Positions 1 to 8,447 of a stretch of DNA of 64,000 bases are shown piece after piece. Within the stretch, counting starts at the first letter, position 1, and every line of letters starts with the position of its first letter. Both the position numbers and the translations under genes were made by a program. The DNA is from an uncultured Bacteroidota bacterium (GTDB lineage: Bacteria; Bacteroidota; Bacteroidia; AKYH767-A; OLB10). The stretch lies in NCBI GenBank assembly GCA_900696575.1, contig CAADHD010000004.1, positions 27,201-91,200 on the forward strand. The letters run 5' to 3'. Under the pieces are notes generated by a model. That model ran no database searches and was not told where the DNA came from. It saw nothing but the letters and a program-made list of their open reading frames with translations.

Positions 1-599
1 ACGCCTTTGTTCATGATTCCAAGCCAGAGAAACAAACCGGAAAGAAGCAGTTGTTTTCTTGATGGTGATTCAAGATAATTGTAAAAGCTGAAAGCGCCTG
101 CTGTCAGAAACAGTACCAGCAACGAATCGTAATCACCCGTTCGGGTTACATGTACATTTACATAACCAAAAGAAGTTATGAGTATGAGTGATGCAATAAA
201 GCCCGGCCAAAAACTGTTAAGCCATCTTCGTATAAACAGCATCAGAAGCATTATTGAAAGAAATCCTGCTAAGGCAGACGGCAATCGTAATCCCAATTTG
301 CTAACGCCAAATATTTTCATGCAGACTACCTGCAGCCAAATCATCAGCGGAGGTTTGGTGTTCCACAGGTCGGGAGTACCTTCAAAAGTGGTTACCAGCC
401 AGTTGCCGTTATGATACATTTCATAAGCATTGATGGCAAGGCGCGATTCGTCCCATGTTCGTATAGGTAGCTTTTCAAGATGAATAAACAACGGAATGCT
501 GACCAGAATAAAAAACAATATGGCCTTAGAATATTTTCTGAACCAATCAGAACTAACTTTTTCAGATAATAAAAATGAATCCTCTTTTAATGATCCCAT
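1..599 (-). CDS. ArnT-like GT39 family glycosyltransferase (N-terminal part, runs off the left edge)
   Basis: Reading leftward from the ATG at 599 there is an open frame of about 199 codons with no stop before the window edge, so this is a 5'-partial gene. A hydrophobic first membrane segment is followed by an Asp-Glu pair in a TWDESRLAINAYEM stretch. Next comes a loop ending in NTKPPLMIW, then an FG...RLPSALAG segment leading into more membrane helices. This order is typical of the ArnT/PMT-like family (GT39 superfamily), whose members transfer a sugar from a polyprenyl-phosphate donor on the outer face of the inner membrane; the early Asp-Glu is the usual acidic catalytic site. The acceptor cannot be told from this part. 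No partner gene is visible, and the next gene upstream on this strand is only a decayed remnant. Confidence 0.82.
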   Translation of the reverse strand, partial: MGSLKEDSFLLSEKVSSDWFRKYSKAILFFILVSIPLFIHLEKLPIRTWDESRLAINAYEMYHNGNWLVTTFEGTPDLWNTKPPLMIWLQVVCMKIFGVSKLGLRLPSALAGFLSIMLLMLFIRRWLNSFWPGFIASLILITSFGYVNVHVTRTGDYDSLLVLFLTAGAFSFYNYLESPSRKQLLLSGLFLWLGIMNKG

Positions 600-710
600 G
601 CCTTACTTTTTTAAACAAAAAAAGAAAGTATAAATTCAGAAGTGTGAGGCTGGCAGTCCATATTTGATACGGAGGATGTAACCCGACAAAAAAACAAAAT
701 TTGCGAACTT

Positions 711-1018
711 CTAATATCTGCTGACGACAATTTTTTTTAGTTGCTGAAAACTCTTCTGTTGTTATTGTCATTATATAAATACCGTTGCTCAGAGCGTTGA
801 CCGGCATAGAGAAAGATTGAGCCTTCGCCCGTGTTCTATAACAAATACGTCCATCCGTATTTTCAATCTGTAATTTACATTCATAATTATCATCACACCT
901 GATGCTTAAATAAATGAAACAGGAGAAGGAAAAAAGCAACCCCATGATTTGCAATTACAGCAAATAATGCATCACCATTAACAGTAAGTACAGCATAATC
1001 GAATCGCTTTGTTTTGCT
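711..1018 (-). pseudogene. Decayed C-terminus of a T9SS-secreted protein (frameshifted sorting domain)
   Basis: The reverse strand holds consecutive pieces of a type A T9SS sorting domain in different frames. Bases 935-1018 encode a piece reading YAVLTVNGDALFAVIANHG. About 916-935 encodes FPSPV, matching the PNPV-type start of the domain. About 739-920 encodes a long piece with LQIENTDGRI and PVNALSNGIYIMTI. After SATKK there is a run of eight A (T on the plus strand, 731-738); dropping one A restores ATKKIVVSRY followed by a stop at 711-713, which is how such domains normally end. At least two frameshifts and a lost N-terminus indicate a remnant, unless the shifts are assembly errors. The 130-codon open frame across 562-954 is an artefact of reading through the slip. 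No intact secreted protein is left here. Confidence 0.7.
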
Positions 1019-1139
1019 AAGCATAAATAGCTGTAAAAATTTGAGTAGCCATCCAGCTGGTCAGGCATGATGATAACCAACATGAAATTTTTCAGGATTC
1101 AATTTCAAGTTGAGGATTGACGAACAAATTCCCCCTCCC

Positions 1140-1147
1140 TACCTTTA
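1140..1147 (+). promoter_or_regulatory. Probable -7 box (TACCTTTA) for the ferredoxin-like gene
   Basis: TACCTTTA matches the Bacteroidota -7 consensus TAnnTTTG at seven of eight positions and ends only four bases before the ATG at 1152. The transcript would be leaderless or nearly so. No clear -33 box was seen. Confidence 0.4.
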
Positions 1148-1151
1148 CCCC

Positions 1152-1478
1152 ATGAAATACCGGCATCATATTTTTATCTGTATCAATGAGCGTAAAAATT
1201 CAGAGCGTAAAAGCTGTGGCGAAGCATGCGGAATGGAATTGGTCAGCGAGTTTAAAAAGCAAATAAAAGAAGCAGGGCTGAATACGGTAATACGCGCACA
1301 GCGGGCCGGTTGCCTTGATGCCTGCGACTACGGGCCTTCGGCAGTGATTTATCCCGAAGGTATTTTTTATGGAGGGCTTACTACGGCTGATGTTACTGAG
1401 ATTGTACAGCAGCACCTTATTAAAGGGAAACCGGTAGAGAGACTTATCATCCGTTTTGATAAAACATCTGCCTCCTGA
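1152..1478 (+). CDS. (2Fe-2S) ferredoxin-like protein, thioredoxin-like fold
   Basis: A 108-residue protein read from the ATG at 1152, which begins MKYRHHIFIC. An upstream in-frame start at 1110 would add 14 residues unlike the family. Cysteines occur in the order C...SCGEACG...GCLDACDYGP, matching the four-cysteine pattern of the NuoE-like or Shethna-type thioredoxin-fold 2Fe-2S ferredoxins. The downstream PSAVIYPEGIFYGGLTTADV segment is also typical of the family. It probably acts as a small cytoplasmic electron carrier; the partner is unknown. The stop codon directly abuts the ATG of the next gene, so the two are almost certainly co-transcribed. Fold and cluster type are fairly sure, the role is not. 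Confidence 0.85.
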   Translation: MKYRHHIFICINERKNSERKSCGEACGMELVSEFKKQIKEAGLNTVIRAQRAGCLDACDYGPSAVIYPEGIFYGGLTTADVTEIVQQHLIKGKPVERLIIRFDKTSAS

Positions 1479-1802
1479 ATGGAAATTGAAAAGTACCGAC
1501 ACGATCTGGAAGTAATCCGTAACACTGCCCGGCAGGTGGCAAAAGATTTTGAAGCCCATGGTATAGAAATAACGCTGCCTGTTGATGAATTCAGTACGTA
1601 TGAAGTTTTGAAATCGCAACTTATACCAGTCGTTGAAAAACTCATACGTAAAAATCCCGAACAGCTAAGCCAGTTGCTTTACCGTATTGATATTAGCGAA
1701 AAACAAAGTATGGCAGCCGCCAATTCTACTGAGCTTGCTCACTTTATTCTTGAAAGAGAGTTTATTAAAGTAATTACCCGCAAGCTGCTGAGCGAACGTT
1801 AA
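1479..1802 (+). CDS. Small conserved-looking protein of unknown function
   Basis: A 107-residue, mostly helical, charged protein starting at the base after the stop of the ferredoxin-like gene, which implies translational coupling. There is no signal peptide, membrane segment or cysteine motif. The sequence alternates helix-forming stretches (KSQLIPVVEKLIRKNPEQ and HFILEREFIKVITRKLL) and looks like an intracellular helical bundle. I do not recognise the family. The tight coupling suggests it works with the ferredoxin-like protein, but that is inference from position only. Confidence 0.7.
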   Translation: MEIEKYRHDLEVIRNTARQVAKDFEAHGIEITLPVDEFSTYEVLKSQLIPVVEKLIRKNPEQLSQLLYRIDISEKQSMAAANSTELAHFILEREFIKVITRKLLSER

Positions 1803-1857
1803 TTATGTGTGATTAGCTCCCTTCAGCGCAACAGGTAGGCATAGGGTTGCTTTCATC

Positions 1858-1865
1858 TACTTTTG
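1858..1865 (+). promoter_or_regulatory. -7 promoter box (TACTTTTG) for the MerR gene
   Basis: A perfect TAnnTTTG match about 42 bases before the ATG at 1908. It also overlaps the TTG at 1863 that an ORF caller would take as the start, which argues for the downstream ATG as the true start. Confidence 0.6.
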
Positions 1866-1907
1866 TCCCTTCCAAACAATAATTACCTCTGGCTGTTATT
1901 CCCGGAT

Positions 1908-2789
1908 ATGAACCGTTTTTCAATAAAAGATGTAGAAGCACTTACCGGCATTAAGTCGCATACCCTCCGCATCTGGGAACAGCGCTACAACATTACCAAA
2001 CCAAAACGCACGGCTACCAACATCCGTTTTTATGATGATGAGGATGTTAAAATGCTGCTTAATGTAGCCATCCTTAACCGTAACGGTTTGAAAATTTCAA
2101 AAATCAATAAGCTGCCGAAACCTGAAATGGATAAGCTGGTGATGGAGGTAGCCTCTAAAAGCGAGTGCATCAACTCTCAGGTTGAAATGCTGGTCAATGC
2201 CATGCTCGACCTGGATGAAATGGCGTTTGAAAAATGTTTATCTCATAACATCATCCGGGTGGGCTTCGAGCAAACAATGTATGAAATTGTTTTTCCTTTT
2301 TTGAGAAGAGTTGGAGTGTTATGGCAGGTGGGAAATATCAACCCTTCGTTCGAGCATTTTTTGTCTAACCTGATCAGGCGCAAAATCATAGTAGCTATTG
2401 ATGCGCTGCCAATACCAACTGATCCGAAAGCCAAAAAATTCCTGCTGTTTCTTCCGCAGAATGAGTTGCATGAATTAAGTCTGTTGTTCGGCAAATACCT
2501 TATCCGTAAAGCCGGATTTAAAACAACATATCTTGGCCAGAATCTTCCTTTGAAACATGCACAGTCAGTTTACCAGTCAAATCATCCCGACTATGTGCTA
2601 ACCGTACTCACAACCCCCATCAGTGGCACTGCACAGAATATGGTGAATGAGCTTGGAAGAATTTTTTCGAATGCCCGCGTTTTTGTAAGCGGATACCAGG
2701 TGGTTCATCAGCATGTAAGCAAACCGGCTAACGTTACTGTGCTTCGAGAAATGACGGATCTTACGCAATTGCTTCCTGCATTAAAATAA
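1908..2789 (+). CDS. MerR-family regulator with CarH/LitR-like cobalamin-binding domain
   Basis: A 293-residue protein. Residues 1-70 form a MerR winged-helix DNA-binding domain (FSIKDVEALTGIKSHTLRIW, then YNIT and FYDDEDVKML). Residues 95-165 resemble the helical cap of B12 photoreceptor regulators: Trp139 is followed nine residues later by Glu149-His150, the W-x9-EH motif of CarH-type proteins. In the following Rossmann-like domain His188 lies in NELHELS, matching the E-x-H-x-x-G lower-ligand motif except that the Gly is Ser, and the later GG is SG. Known relatives bind adenosyl- or methylcobalamin and repress light-induced genes such as carotenoid or photolyase genes until light breaks the cofactor. 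The start at 1908 is chosen because the upstream TTG overlaps the promoter. The next gene is a photolyase-like domain, which fits a light-response role. B12 binding is likely but unproven. Confidence 0.88.
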   Translation: MNRFSIKDVEALTGIKSHTLRIWEQRYNITKPKRTATNIRFYDDEDVKMLLNVAILNRNGLKISKINKLPKPEMDKLVMEVASKSECINSQVEMLVNAMLDLDEMAFEKCLSHNIIRVGFEQTMYEIVFPFLRRVGVLWQVGNINPSFEHFLSNLIRRKIIVAIDALPIPTDPKAKKFLLFLPQNELHELSLLFGKYLIRKAGFKTTYLGQNLPLKHAQSVYQSNHPDYVLTVLTTPISGTAQNMVNELGRIFSNARVFVSGYQVVHQHVSKPANVTVLREMTDLTQLLPALK

Positions 2790-2830
2790 TTTAGCCGTAA
2801 ACTTTTTTTCACAAAGTATGTTTAGTAATC

Positions 2831-3250
2831 ATGCTTCAGGCAGAGAATACCCTTTATTGGTTCACGCCATTTTTCAAACGCAACGATTTTATCCCATTCG
2901 TTAATTACAGCCGTCAGAAAAATTGTAAAGCCTTTTTCTGCTATGATGTTATCAGGAATCAGGTGTGCATGGATGAATTGCAGTTTTTGAAAAATGAACT
3001 TGCCAAACACGGAGTAATGCTAATTATGATTGAAGGGAGAATAGAAAAGACCGTCCCTTCGGTGGCAAGGGTGCTGAAAGCCGGAAAGGTTGTTTATTCC
3101 AGACCCGAAAATTATCATGAGGTTGAAGCGGTGATGAAAAAAATAGGTAAGGAACTGGAGTTGCATTCCATAACATTTTGTGATCATCCTTCGCATCCTT
3201 ATTCATTTTACAATGGAGGACAGCAACCCGGCATCAGACCTGCTGTCTGA
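2831..3250 (+). CDS. Stand-alone photolyase/cryptochrome N-terminal-like domain
   Basis: A 139-residue protein beginning near LYWFTPFFKRNDF, which lines up with the LYWFRRDLRLxDN start of photolyases. It continues through a strand-helix pattern: FLKNELAKHGVMLIMIEGR, then KAGKVVYSR, then LELHSITFCDH, like the G-x-ELHSxxDH that closes the photolyase alpha/beta antenna domain. The stop at 3248-3250 comes where the linker to the FAD-binding helical domain should begin, and no FAD domain follows, because the rpoD gene on the other strand starts its 3' end at 3301. It is therefore either a truncated photolyase or a stand-alone domain protein. It lies about 40 bases downstream of the MerR gene and may share its transcript. 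No repair activity is expected without the FAD domain. Confidence 0.6.
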   Translation: MLQAENTLYWFTPFFKRNDFIPFVNYSRQKNCKAFFCYDVIRNQVCMDELQFLKNELAKHGVMLIMIEGRIEKTVPSVARVLKAGKVVYSRPENYHEVEAVMKKIGKELELHSITFCDHPSHPYSFYNGGQQPGIRPAV

Positions 3251-3275
3251 AAAAAGAAAGGCAGCTTTCGCTGCC
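3249..3275 (-). terminator. Rho-independent terminator of rpoD
   Basis: On the minus strand GGCAGC-GAAA-GCTGCC (3260-3275) is followed by a T-rich tract (3249-3259). It lies just beyond the rpoD stop and also abuts the stop of the plus-strand photolyase-like gene, so it may serve both directions. Confidence 0.7.
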
Positions 3276-3300
3276 ACGTACCATGAAAAAATCAATTTTT

Positions 3301-4167
3301 TTATCCGAGATAGGTTCTCAGAATTTTACTGCGTGACGCATGTTTAAGTCTGCGGATTGCTTTCTCTTTTATCTGCCTGACACGCTCGCGTGTTAAGTCA
3401 ATACGTTCACCTATTTCTTCCAGGGTTAGTGGCGCATGGCCGGAATCCAATCCGAAATAGAGTTTTACTACCTCAGCTTCGCGCGGTGTTAAAGTTCCAA
3501 GTGCACGTTCAATTTCTCTGCGAAGCGAATCAGACATCATCTGCCTTTCGGGTGACGATTCATCCTCGCAAGGAATAAAGTCAAGCAGGCATCCTTCTTC
3601 ATTGGTGCCCATTGGGGCATCTACTGAAACAGGGCGAAGAGATGAATTCATGGTATCTCTTATATCAGCCGTACTGATTTCAAGAATCTGCGCAAGTTCT
3701 TCATTGGTAGGTTCACGCTCAAAATCCTGTTCCAGCTGGCTGAAAGCTTTATTAATTTTGTTGATGTATCCGATTTTATTAAGCGGTAATCTTACTATGC
3801 GTGCCTGTTCGGCCAATGCCTGAAGGATGGACTGCCGGATCCACCATACGGCATAGGAAATGAATTTGAATCCGCGGGTTTCATCAAAACGCTGAGCGGC
3901 TTTAATCAATCCTAAATTTCCTTCGTTAATTAAATCGCCAAGTGTCAAGCCCTGGTTCTGGTATTGTTTGGCAACGGAAACAACAAAACGAAGATTAGCG
4001 CTGGCAAGTTTTTCCAAGGCCAGTTGGTCACCCTGCCTTATTTGCTGGGCAAGACTGGCTTCTTCTTCCGGAGTAATCAATTTAAGCTTCCCGATTTCGC
4101 TGAGGTATTTGTCAAGCGAAGCGGTGTCGCGGTTAGTTACTTGTTTGGTGATCCGTAATTGTCGCAT
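3301..4167 (-). CDS. rpoD: Primary RNA polymerase sigma factor (RpoD/SigA)
   Basis: A 288-residue sigma-70 protein. It starts [15 protein letters not shown] and has region 1.2, then region 2 at about residues 58-115 with [19 protein letters not shown] and [18 protein letters not shown] motifs and the aromatic-rich -10-melting segment [13 protein letters not shown]. Region 3 follows (residues about 125-200), then region 4 with the helix-turn-helix [19 protein letters not shown] near residues 245-265. Region 1.1 and the non-conserved insert are absent, as is normal for Bacteroidota primary sigma factors. This family recognises the TAnnTTTG/TTTG promoters seen elsewhere in this window. The gene stands alone, with a terminator behind it and about 180 bases of leader region ahead of it. 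Confidence 0.95.
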   Translation of the reverse strand: MRQLRITKQVTNRDTASLDKYLSEIGKLKLITPEEEASLAQQIRQGDQLALEKLASANLRFVVSVAKQYQNQGLTLGDLINEGNLGLIKAAQRFDETRGFKFISYAVWWIRQSILQALAEQARIVRLPLNKIGYINKINKAFSQLEQDFEREPTNEELAQILEISTADIRDTMNSSLRPVSVDAPMGTNEEGCLLDFIPCEDESSPERQMMSDSLRREIERALGTLTPREAEVVKLYFGLDSGHAPLTLEEIGERIDLTRERVRQIKEKAIRRLKHASRSKILRTYLG

Positions 4168-4210
4168 AATTGTCCTGAAGATTATTTAATAATTGAAACG
4201 AGAGCGCACC

Positions 4211-4226
4211 TACAGGGTTTCCTGTA
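4211..4226 (-). promoter_or_regulatory. Small hairpin in the region upstream of rpoD
   Basis: TACAGG-GTTT-CCTGTA is a perfect six-base inverted repeat about 45 bases upstream of the rpoD ATG. There is no T-tract on the rpoD strand, so it is more likely part of a leader or a weak dyad than a terminator. Function unknown. Confidence 0.25.
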
Positions 4227-4351
4227 ATTGCAATAATGAAGTCTTTTTGTAAGGAATGATTGTATTTTGATTAAGAATTATCCATACAGCAGAATCCATG
4301 CTGCTAATGTAAATAAATCCTAATAGAAATAAGTTAATAAATAATCCGGAA

Positions 4352-7231
4352 TCAGTTCGGTTGCATTTCTTTTTCAGCGTAAGCTTCGGCAGGCAGGCAG
4401 GTGCAAATAAGATGACGGTCGCCATAAGCATTGTCAATCCGTTTTACAGAAGGCCAGAATTTATTTTGTTTCAGAAACTCAAGCGGATAAACAGCTTTTG
4501 CACGACTGTAGGGGTATGGCCATTGATCAGCAGCTAATTCTATGGCCGTATGCGGAGAATTAACAAGCACATTATTTTCCCTTAAGGCTGTTCCATTTTC
4601 AATTTCAGCAATTTCTTTACGTATAGAAATCATCACATCGCAAAAGCGGTCAAGCTCTTCTTTGGGTTCGCTTTCCGTAGGTTCTACCATTAAAGTTCCG
4701 GCAACGGGGAATGCTACAGTCGGTGCATGGTAACCATAGTCCATTAATCGTTTGGCAATATCTGTTACTTCAATTCCGGCTGTTTGTTTAAAATGCCTGC
4801 AGTCAAGAATAAGTTCATGAGCTACCCTGCCGTTCTTGCTTTTGTAAAGCACAGGATAATAATTTTCGAGGCGCGACTTAATGTAGTTCGCATTGAGTAT
4901 GGCTAATTCGCTGGCTCTCTTCAGTCCGTGTTTACCCATCATGCGGATATAGCCATAAGAAATAAGCAGAATGCTGGCGCTGCCATAAGGTGCAGCGGAA
5001 AGAGCCGATATGCCTTTTTCTCCTCCGGTTTTCACAATAGGATGAGTAGGGAGATAAGGAGCAAGATGTTTGGCAACTCCGATGGGCCCCATTCCCGGTC
5101 CTCCGCCACCGTGAGGAATAGCAAAGGTTTTATGCAGATTCAGATGACATACATCAGCTCCTATAGTTGCCGGGTTGGTAAGACCAACCTGTGCGTTCAT
5201 GTTTGCTCCATCCATATAAACCTGACCGCCAAATTGATGAACAATGCTTGTGATGTCTTTGATAGATTCTTCATACACTCCATGGGTAGAAGGGTAAGTA
5301 ACCATTAAAACGGCAAGAGAATCTTTGTTGGCTTCTGCCTTTTGCTTTAGATCGTTCACATCTATGTTGCCTGATTCATCGCATTTAACTAAAACGATTT
5401 TCATGCCGGCCATCACTGCGCTTGCAGGATTTGTACCGTGTGCCGAAACCGGAATCAAAGCCACGTTGCGATGCTTCTCATTCCTGTCTTCAAAATATTT
5501 ACTTATTACCATCAGGCCGGCATATTCTCCCTGTGCTCCTGAATTGGGTTGAAGTGAAACCGCATGAAATCCTGTAATGGCAGCAAGATACGCTTCCAGT
5601 TCACGGATGATTTGCTGATAGCCCTGCACCTGATCTAAAGGTTGAAAAGGATGCATGCGCGCAAAGTGATTCCAGCTTAACGGAACCATCTCTGATGTAG
5701 CATTCAATTTCATGGTACACGAGCCTAGCGGAATCATGCTGTGATTCAGGGATAAATCTTTTTTCTCAAGAGAAGCAATGTATCGAAGCATTTCGGTTTC
5801 GGAATGGTGCATATTGAAAACCGGATGTGTCAAAAACGCAGAATTCCTGTTAAGAAGCAAATGATCGTTCGATACCGAAACTCCGTTGCTTCCTGATTTC
5901 TTATTCAATACCGTTTCGAATACTGATACAATATCGTTTACATCTTCGTCAATATCGGCTTCATCGAGCGAAATCATCACAGCATTTTTTTCATAGCGGA
6001 AGTTCATGCGTTTTGCCAGCGCTTCTTTTCTGATTTTTTCAATCTGTGCCTCGTCTGATTCAATGGTAATCGTATCAAAGAAGTGATGATGTTTCAGATT
6101 TAAGCCGAGAGTTTTCAGACGTGAAGCAAGCTGTGCTGTGCGCTGATGAATAATAGTAGCAATTCTTTTTAAACCCTCTGGACCATGATAAACGGCATAC
6201 ATGGATGCCATTACAGCAAGAAGAACCTGGGCAGTGCAGATGTTGGATGTTGCTTTTTCACGTTTAATGTGTTGTTCGCGGGTTTGCAAAGCCATTCGCA
6301 AAGCAGGATTTCCGCTGGCATCAACCGACACACCAATGATGCGGCCGGGAATATCTCTTTTATATTTCTCAAGCGTGGCGAAATAAGCAGCATGCGGTCC
6401 GCCATAACCCATCGGAACGCCAAACCGCTGTGTGCTGCCTACTACAGCTTCAGCACCCCACTCGCCCGGTGGCGTAAGCAATAAGAGGCTCATTATGTCG
6501 GCAGCAGCAACAGTCCTGATGTTTTTTTCTCTCCACTTTTTTACTATGGGTTCATAGTTGATAATCTCTCCGTCTGCAGCGGGATACTGTAAAACCGCTC
6601 CAAAGAAAGTTTCATCAGGAGTATATGTTTTGCAATCATCTATTACAAGTTCAATTCCTAATGGTGCAGATCTTGTTTTTAATACGGCAATGGTTTGTGG
6701 GAAGCAGCGTACATCCACAAAAAATTTATTGGTATTGCTTTTTTCCTGTTCGCGGTGGCGTGTATGAAAGAACATGGCCATGGCTTCGGCAACAGCGGTG
6801 GATTCATCAAGCAAAGAGGCATTGGCTAATGGCAAACCGGTAAGATCGGTTACCATGGTCTGAAAATTAAGTAAAGCCTCCATTCTTCCCTGCGATATTT
6901 CTGCCTGATAGGGAGTATAGGCAGTGTACCATCCGGGATTTTCAAGAATGTTTCTTTGAATCACACCTGGAATGTTGGTGTTGTAATAGCCAATTCCTAT
7001 GTAATTTCTATGAATGATATTTTTATTGGCAACAGAGCGCAAGTGTCTCAGGTATTCTGATTCTGTAAGAGCCTCTGGCAACTCGAATTGCTCACTGCTT
7101 ATACGGATATGGGCAGGAACGGCATTCCCGATAAACTCATCAATGGTGCTGCAGCCAACAGCCTGCAGCATTTCTTTTACCTGTTGTTCATCCGGCCCGT
7201 TATGCCGTGATTCAAAGGTTTGAGGTTTCAT
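4352..7231 (-). CDS. gcvP: Glycine dehydrogenase (decarboxylating), P-protein of the glycine cleavage system
   Basis: A 959-residue protein read from [10 protein letters not shown] at 7231; an upstream in-frame start at 7303 adds 24 residues that do not fit the family. It is the single-chain form in which the alpha-like and beta-like halves are fused. The first half carries RHNGP and the [19 protein letters not shown] segment. The second half has the PLP-lysine motif [18 protein letters not shown] near residue 705 and the [15 protein letters not shown] motif ([14 protein letters not shown]). It decarboxylates glycine and passes the aminomethyl group to the lipoyl arm of GcvH. gcvH and gcvT are not in this window. 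The SDR gene upstream on the same strand ends about 75 bases before this start, so they may share a transcript. Confidence 0.97.
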   Translation of the reverse strand: MKPQTFESRHNGPDEQQVKEMLQAVGCSTIDEFIGNAVPAHIRISSEQFELPEALTESEYLRHLRSVANKNIIHRNYIGIGYYNTNIPGVIQRNILENPGWYTAYTPYQAEISQGRMEALLNFQTMVTDLTGLPLANASLLDESTAVAEAMAMFFHTRHREQEKSNTNKFFVDVRCFPQTIAVLKTRSAPLGIELVIDDCKTYTPDETFFGAVLQYPAADGEIINYEPIVKKWREKNIRTVAAADIMSLLLLTPPGEWGAEAVVGSTQRFGVPMGYGGPHAAYFATLEKYKRDIPGRIIGVSVDASGNPALRMALQTREQHIKREKATSNICTAQVLLAVMASMYAVYHGPEGLKRIATIIHQRTAQLASRLKTLGLNLKHHHFFDTITIESDEAQIEKIRKEALAKRMNFRYEKNAVMISLDEADIDEDVNDIVSVFETVLNKKSGSNGVSVSNDHLLLNRNSAFLTHPVFNMHHSETEMLRYIASLEKKDLSLNHSMIPLGSCTMKLNATSEMVPLSWNHFARMHPFQPLDQVQGYQQIIRELEAYLAAITGFHAVSLQPNSGAQGEYAGLMVISKYFEDRNEKHRNVALIPVSAHGTNPASAVMAGMKIVLVKCDESGNIDVNDLKQKAEANKDSLAVLMVTYPSTHGVYEESIKDITSIVHQFGGQVYMDGANMNAQVGLTNPATIGADVCHLNLHKTFAIPHGGGGPGMGPIGVAKHLAPYLPTHPIVKTGGEKGISALSAAPYGSASILLISYGYIRMMGKHGLKRASELAILNANYIKSRLENYYPVLYKSKNGRVAHELILDCRHFKQTAGIEVTDIAKRLMDYGYHAPTVAFPVAGTLMVEPTESEPKEELDRFCDVMISIRKEIAEIENGTALRENNVLVNSPHTAIELAADQWPYPYSRAKAVYPLEFLKQNKFWPSVKRIDNAYGDRHLICTCLPAEAYAEKEMQPN

Positions 7232-7306
7232 AAGATGTATGGATAAAAGGATGGCAAAGGTAATGGAATCAGTTGTGCGGGCAAGGGAGAAACCCTCTCC
7301 CAAAAA

Positions 7307-8095
7307 CTATAAAGAACCGGTCCGTCCGCCATCTACCGGCAGGTTGATACCGGTAATGTAACCTGCTGCAGGAGTAGCCAAAAAAGCGACTGCATTGGCT
7401 ATTTCTTCGGCTTCGCCAAAACGATTGGCAGGTATTTCGTTAATCATTTCACGGGCTGCTTCATTAAATGATTTGCCCGATTTGCGGGCCTTGTCTTCTA
7501 TGATTTGGGTAAGGCGTGCCGTATTGGTGGCTCCGGGCAAAACGTTGTTTACAGTTATCCCAAAGCGTGCCGTTTCTCCGGCCAATGTTTTAGCCCAGTT
7601 GGCTACTGCTGCTCGAATGGTGTTTGATACCCCCAGGCCTTTTAACGGTTGTTTTACAGAAGTAGAAATGATATTGATGATTCTTCCATAATGTGATGTC
7701 TTCATTCCTTCAAGGCATGCTATTGTAATTAAGTGATTGCATACCAGATGAACCTCAAATGCAGATCGGAACTCATCTACCTGAGCATTCAGAATTGGTC
7801 CGGCTTTCGGGCCGCCTGTATTGTTTACAAGAATATGAATAGTTCCTCTTAGTGAAATTTCTTTTTTAACCTTTTCACTTACCTCATCAGGTTTATTGAA
7901 ATCGGCACAGATCCAGGAATGTTTTTGCTTTCCGTCATTGTACAATTCTTTAACAACCTGTTGCAAAACCATTTCATCTCGGGCTAATAAAATTACATCA
8001 GCCCCCAAAATCGCCAATTGACGGGCTACAGCACGGCCTATGCCCTGTGTGCTGCCACATACCAACGCACGTTTGCTTTGAAGATCAAGATTCAT
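7307..8095 (-). CDS. SDR-family oxidoreductase, atypical BKR-like subgroup
   Basis: A 262-residue protein starting MNLDLQSKRA at 8095; the upstream TTG at 8110 is rejected because it lies in the promoter. The nucleotide-binding motif is present as CGSTQGIGRAVA, with NNTGG in place of NNAG. The active-site region reads IINIISTSVK followed by SNTIRAAVANWAKTLAGE. The usual Tyr-x3-Lys is replaced by Ser-x3-Arg, so the standard proton relay is missing, as in the BKR-like SDR subgroup that lacks the canonical tetrad. The C-terminal GYITGINLPVDGG is normal for SDRs. The substrate is unknown. The gene is transcribed divergently from the small gene at 8167. Confidence 0.88.
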   Translation of the reverse strand: MNLDLQSKRALVCGSTQGIGRAVARQLAILGADVILLARDEMVLQQVVKELYNDGKQKHSWICADFNKPDEVSEKVKKEISLRGTIHILVNNTGGPKAGPILNAQVDEFRSAFEVHLVCNHLITIACLEGMKTSHYGRIINIISTSVKQPLKGLGVSNTIRAAVANWAKTLAGETARFGITVNNVLPGATNTARLTQIIEDKARKSGKSFNEAAREMINEIPANRFGEAEEIANAVAFLATPAAGYITGINLPVDGGRTGSL

Positions 8096-8107
8096 AGTAA
8101 ACCTGTG

Positions 8108-8115
8108 CAAAGCAA
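8108..8115 (-). promoter_or_regulatory. -7 box (TTGCTTTG) for the SDR gene
   Basis: On the minus strand TTGCTTTG matches TAnnTTTG at seven of eight positions, about 12 bases upstream of the ATG at 8095. It faces the perfect box of the divergent gene. Confidence 0.4.
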
Positions 8116-8123
8116 TAATTTTC

Positions 8124-8131
8124 TACTTTTG
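8124..8131 (+). promoter_or_regulatory. -7 promoter box (TACTTTTG) for the 8167 gene
   Basis: A perfect TAnnTTTG match 35 bases before the ATG at 8167, in the short divergent spacer between the SDR gene and the small helical gene. Confidence 0.6.
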
Positions 8132-8166
8132 AAACTGTATTTAAAACAGAAAACTTATTAATAATT

Positions 8167-8442
8167 ATGAATGAATTAGTCAAAGAAATCAGCCTGAAAG
8201 CAGGCATTACAGAAGAACAGGCAGCCAAAGCTGCCCTAACAGTTTCTGATTATTTGAAAGCCCGAACACCACATTTGATGCATGAGCAGCTGGAAGTAAT
8301 TCTCAATGGAGGCACCTTAAGCGATGCATTTAAAAAGAAATTGGAAACCCTGCGCGAAGATGTGGAAGATGCAGCGCGCAACTTTGGAAAGAAGGCAGAA
8401 GAGTTCGCTTCGGATATTAAAAAGAAATTTCAAAAACAATAA
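8167..8442 (+). CDS. Small helical protein of unknown function
   Basis: A 91-residue cytoplasmic-looking protein. Residues 1-50 (KEISLKAGITEEQAAKAAL, then LNGG) resemble the compact helical repeats of small DUF2267/DUF2780-type domains. The rest is a charged amphipathic helix rich in Lys and Glu that could form a coiled coil. There is no signal peptide or membrane segment. It has its own promoter and is followed five bases later by the 3-hydroxyanthranilate dioxygenase gene, so the two are likely one operon. I cannot assign a function, and the operon partner gives only a weak hint. Confidence 0.72.
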   Translation: MNELVKEISLKAGITEEQAAKAALTVSDYLKARTPHLMHEQLEVILNGGTLSDAFKKKLETLREDVEDAARNFGKKAEEFASDIKKKFQKQ

Positions 8443-8447
8443 TTCCT

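Noticed and set aside
562..954. A 130-codon minus-strand frame as an intact gene
   Set aside because: It reads through the homopolymer slip of the T9SS remnant and into the start region of the glycosyltransferase gene; the protein-like part belongs to the decayed sorting domain.
4928..5308. A 126-codon plus-strand frame inside gcvP
   Set aside because: It is the reverse shadow of the gcvP coding sequence around the PLP-lysine region.
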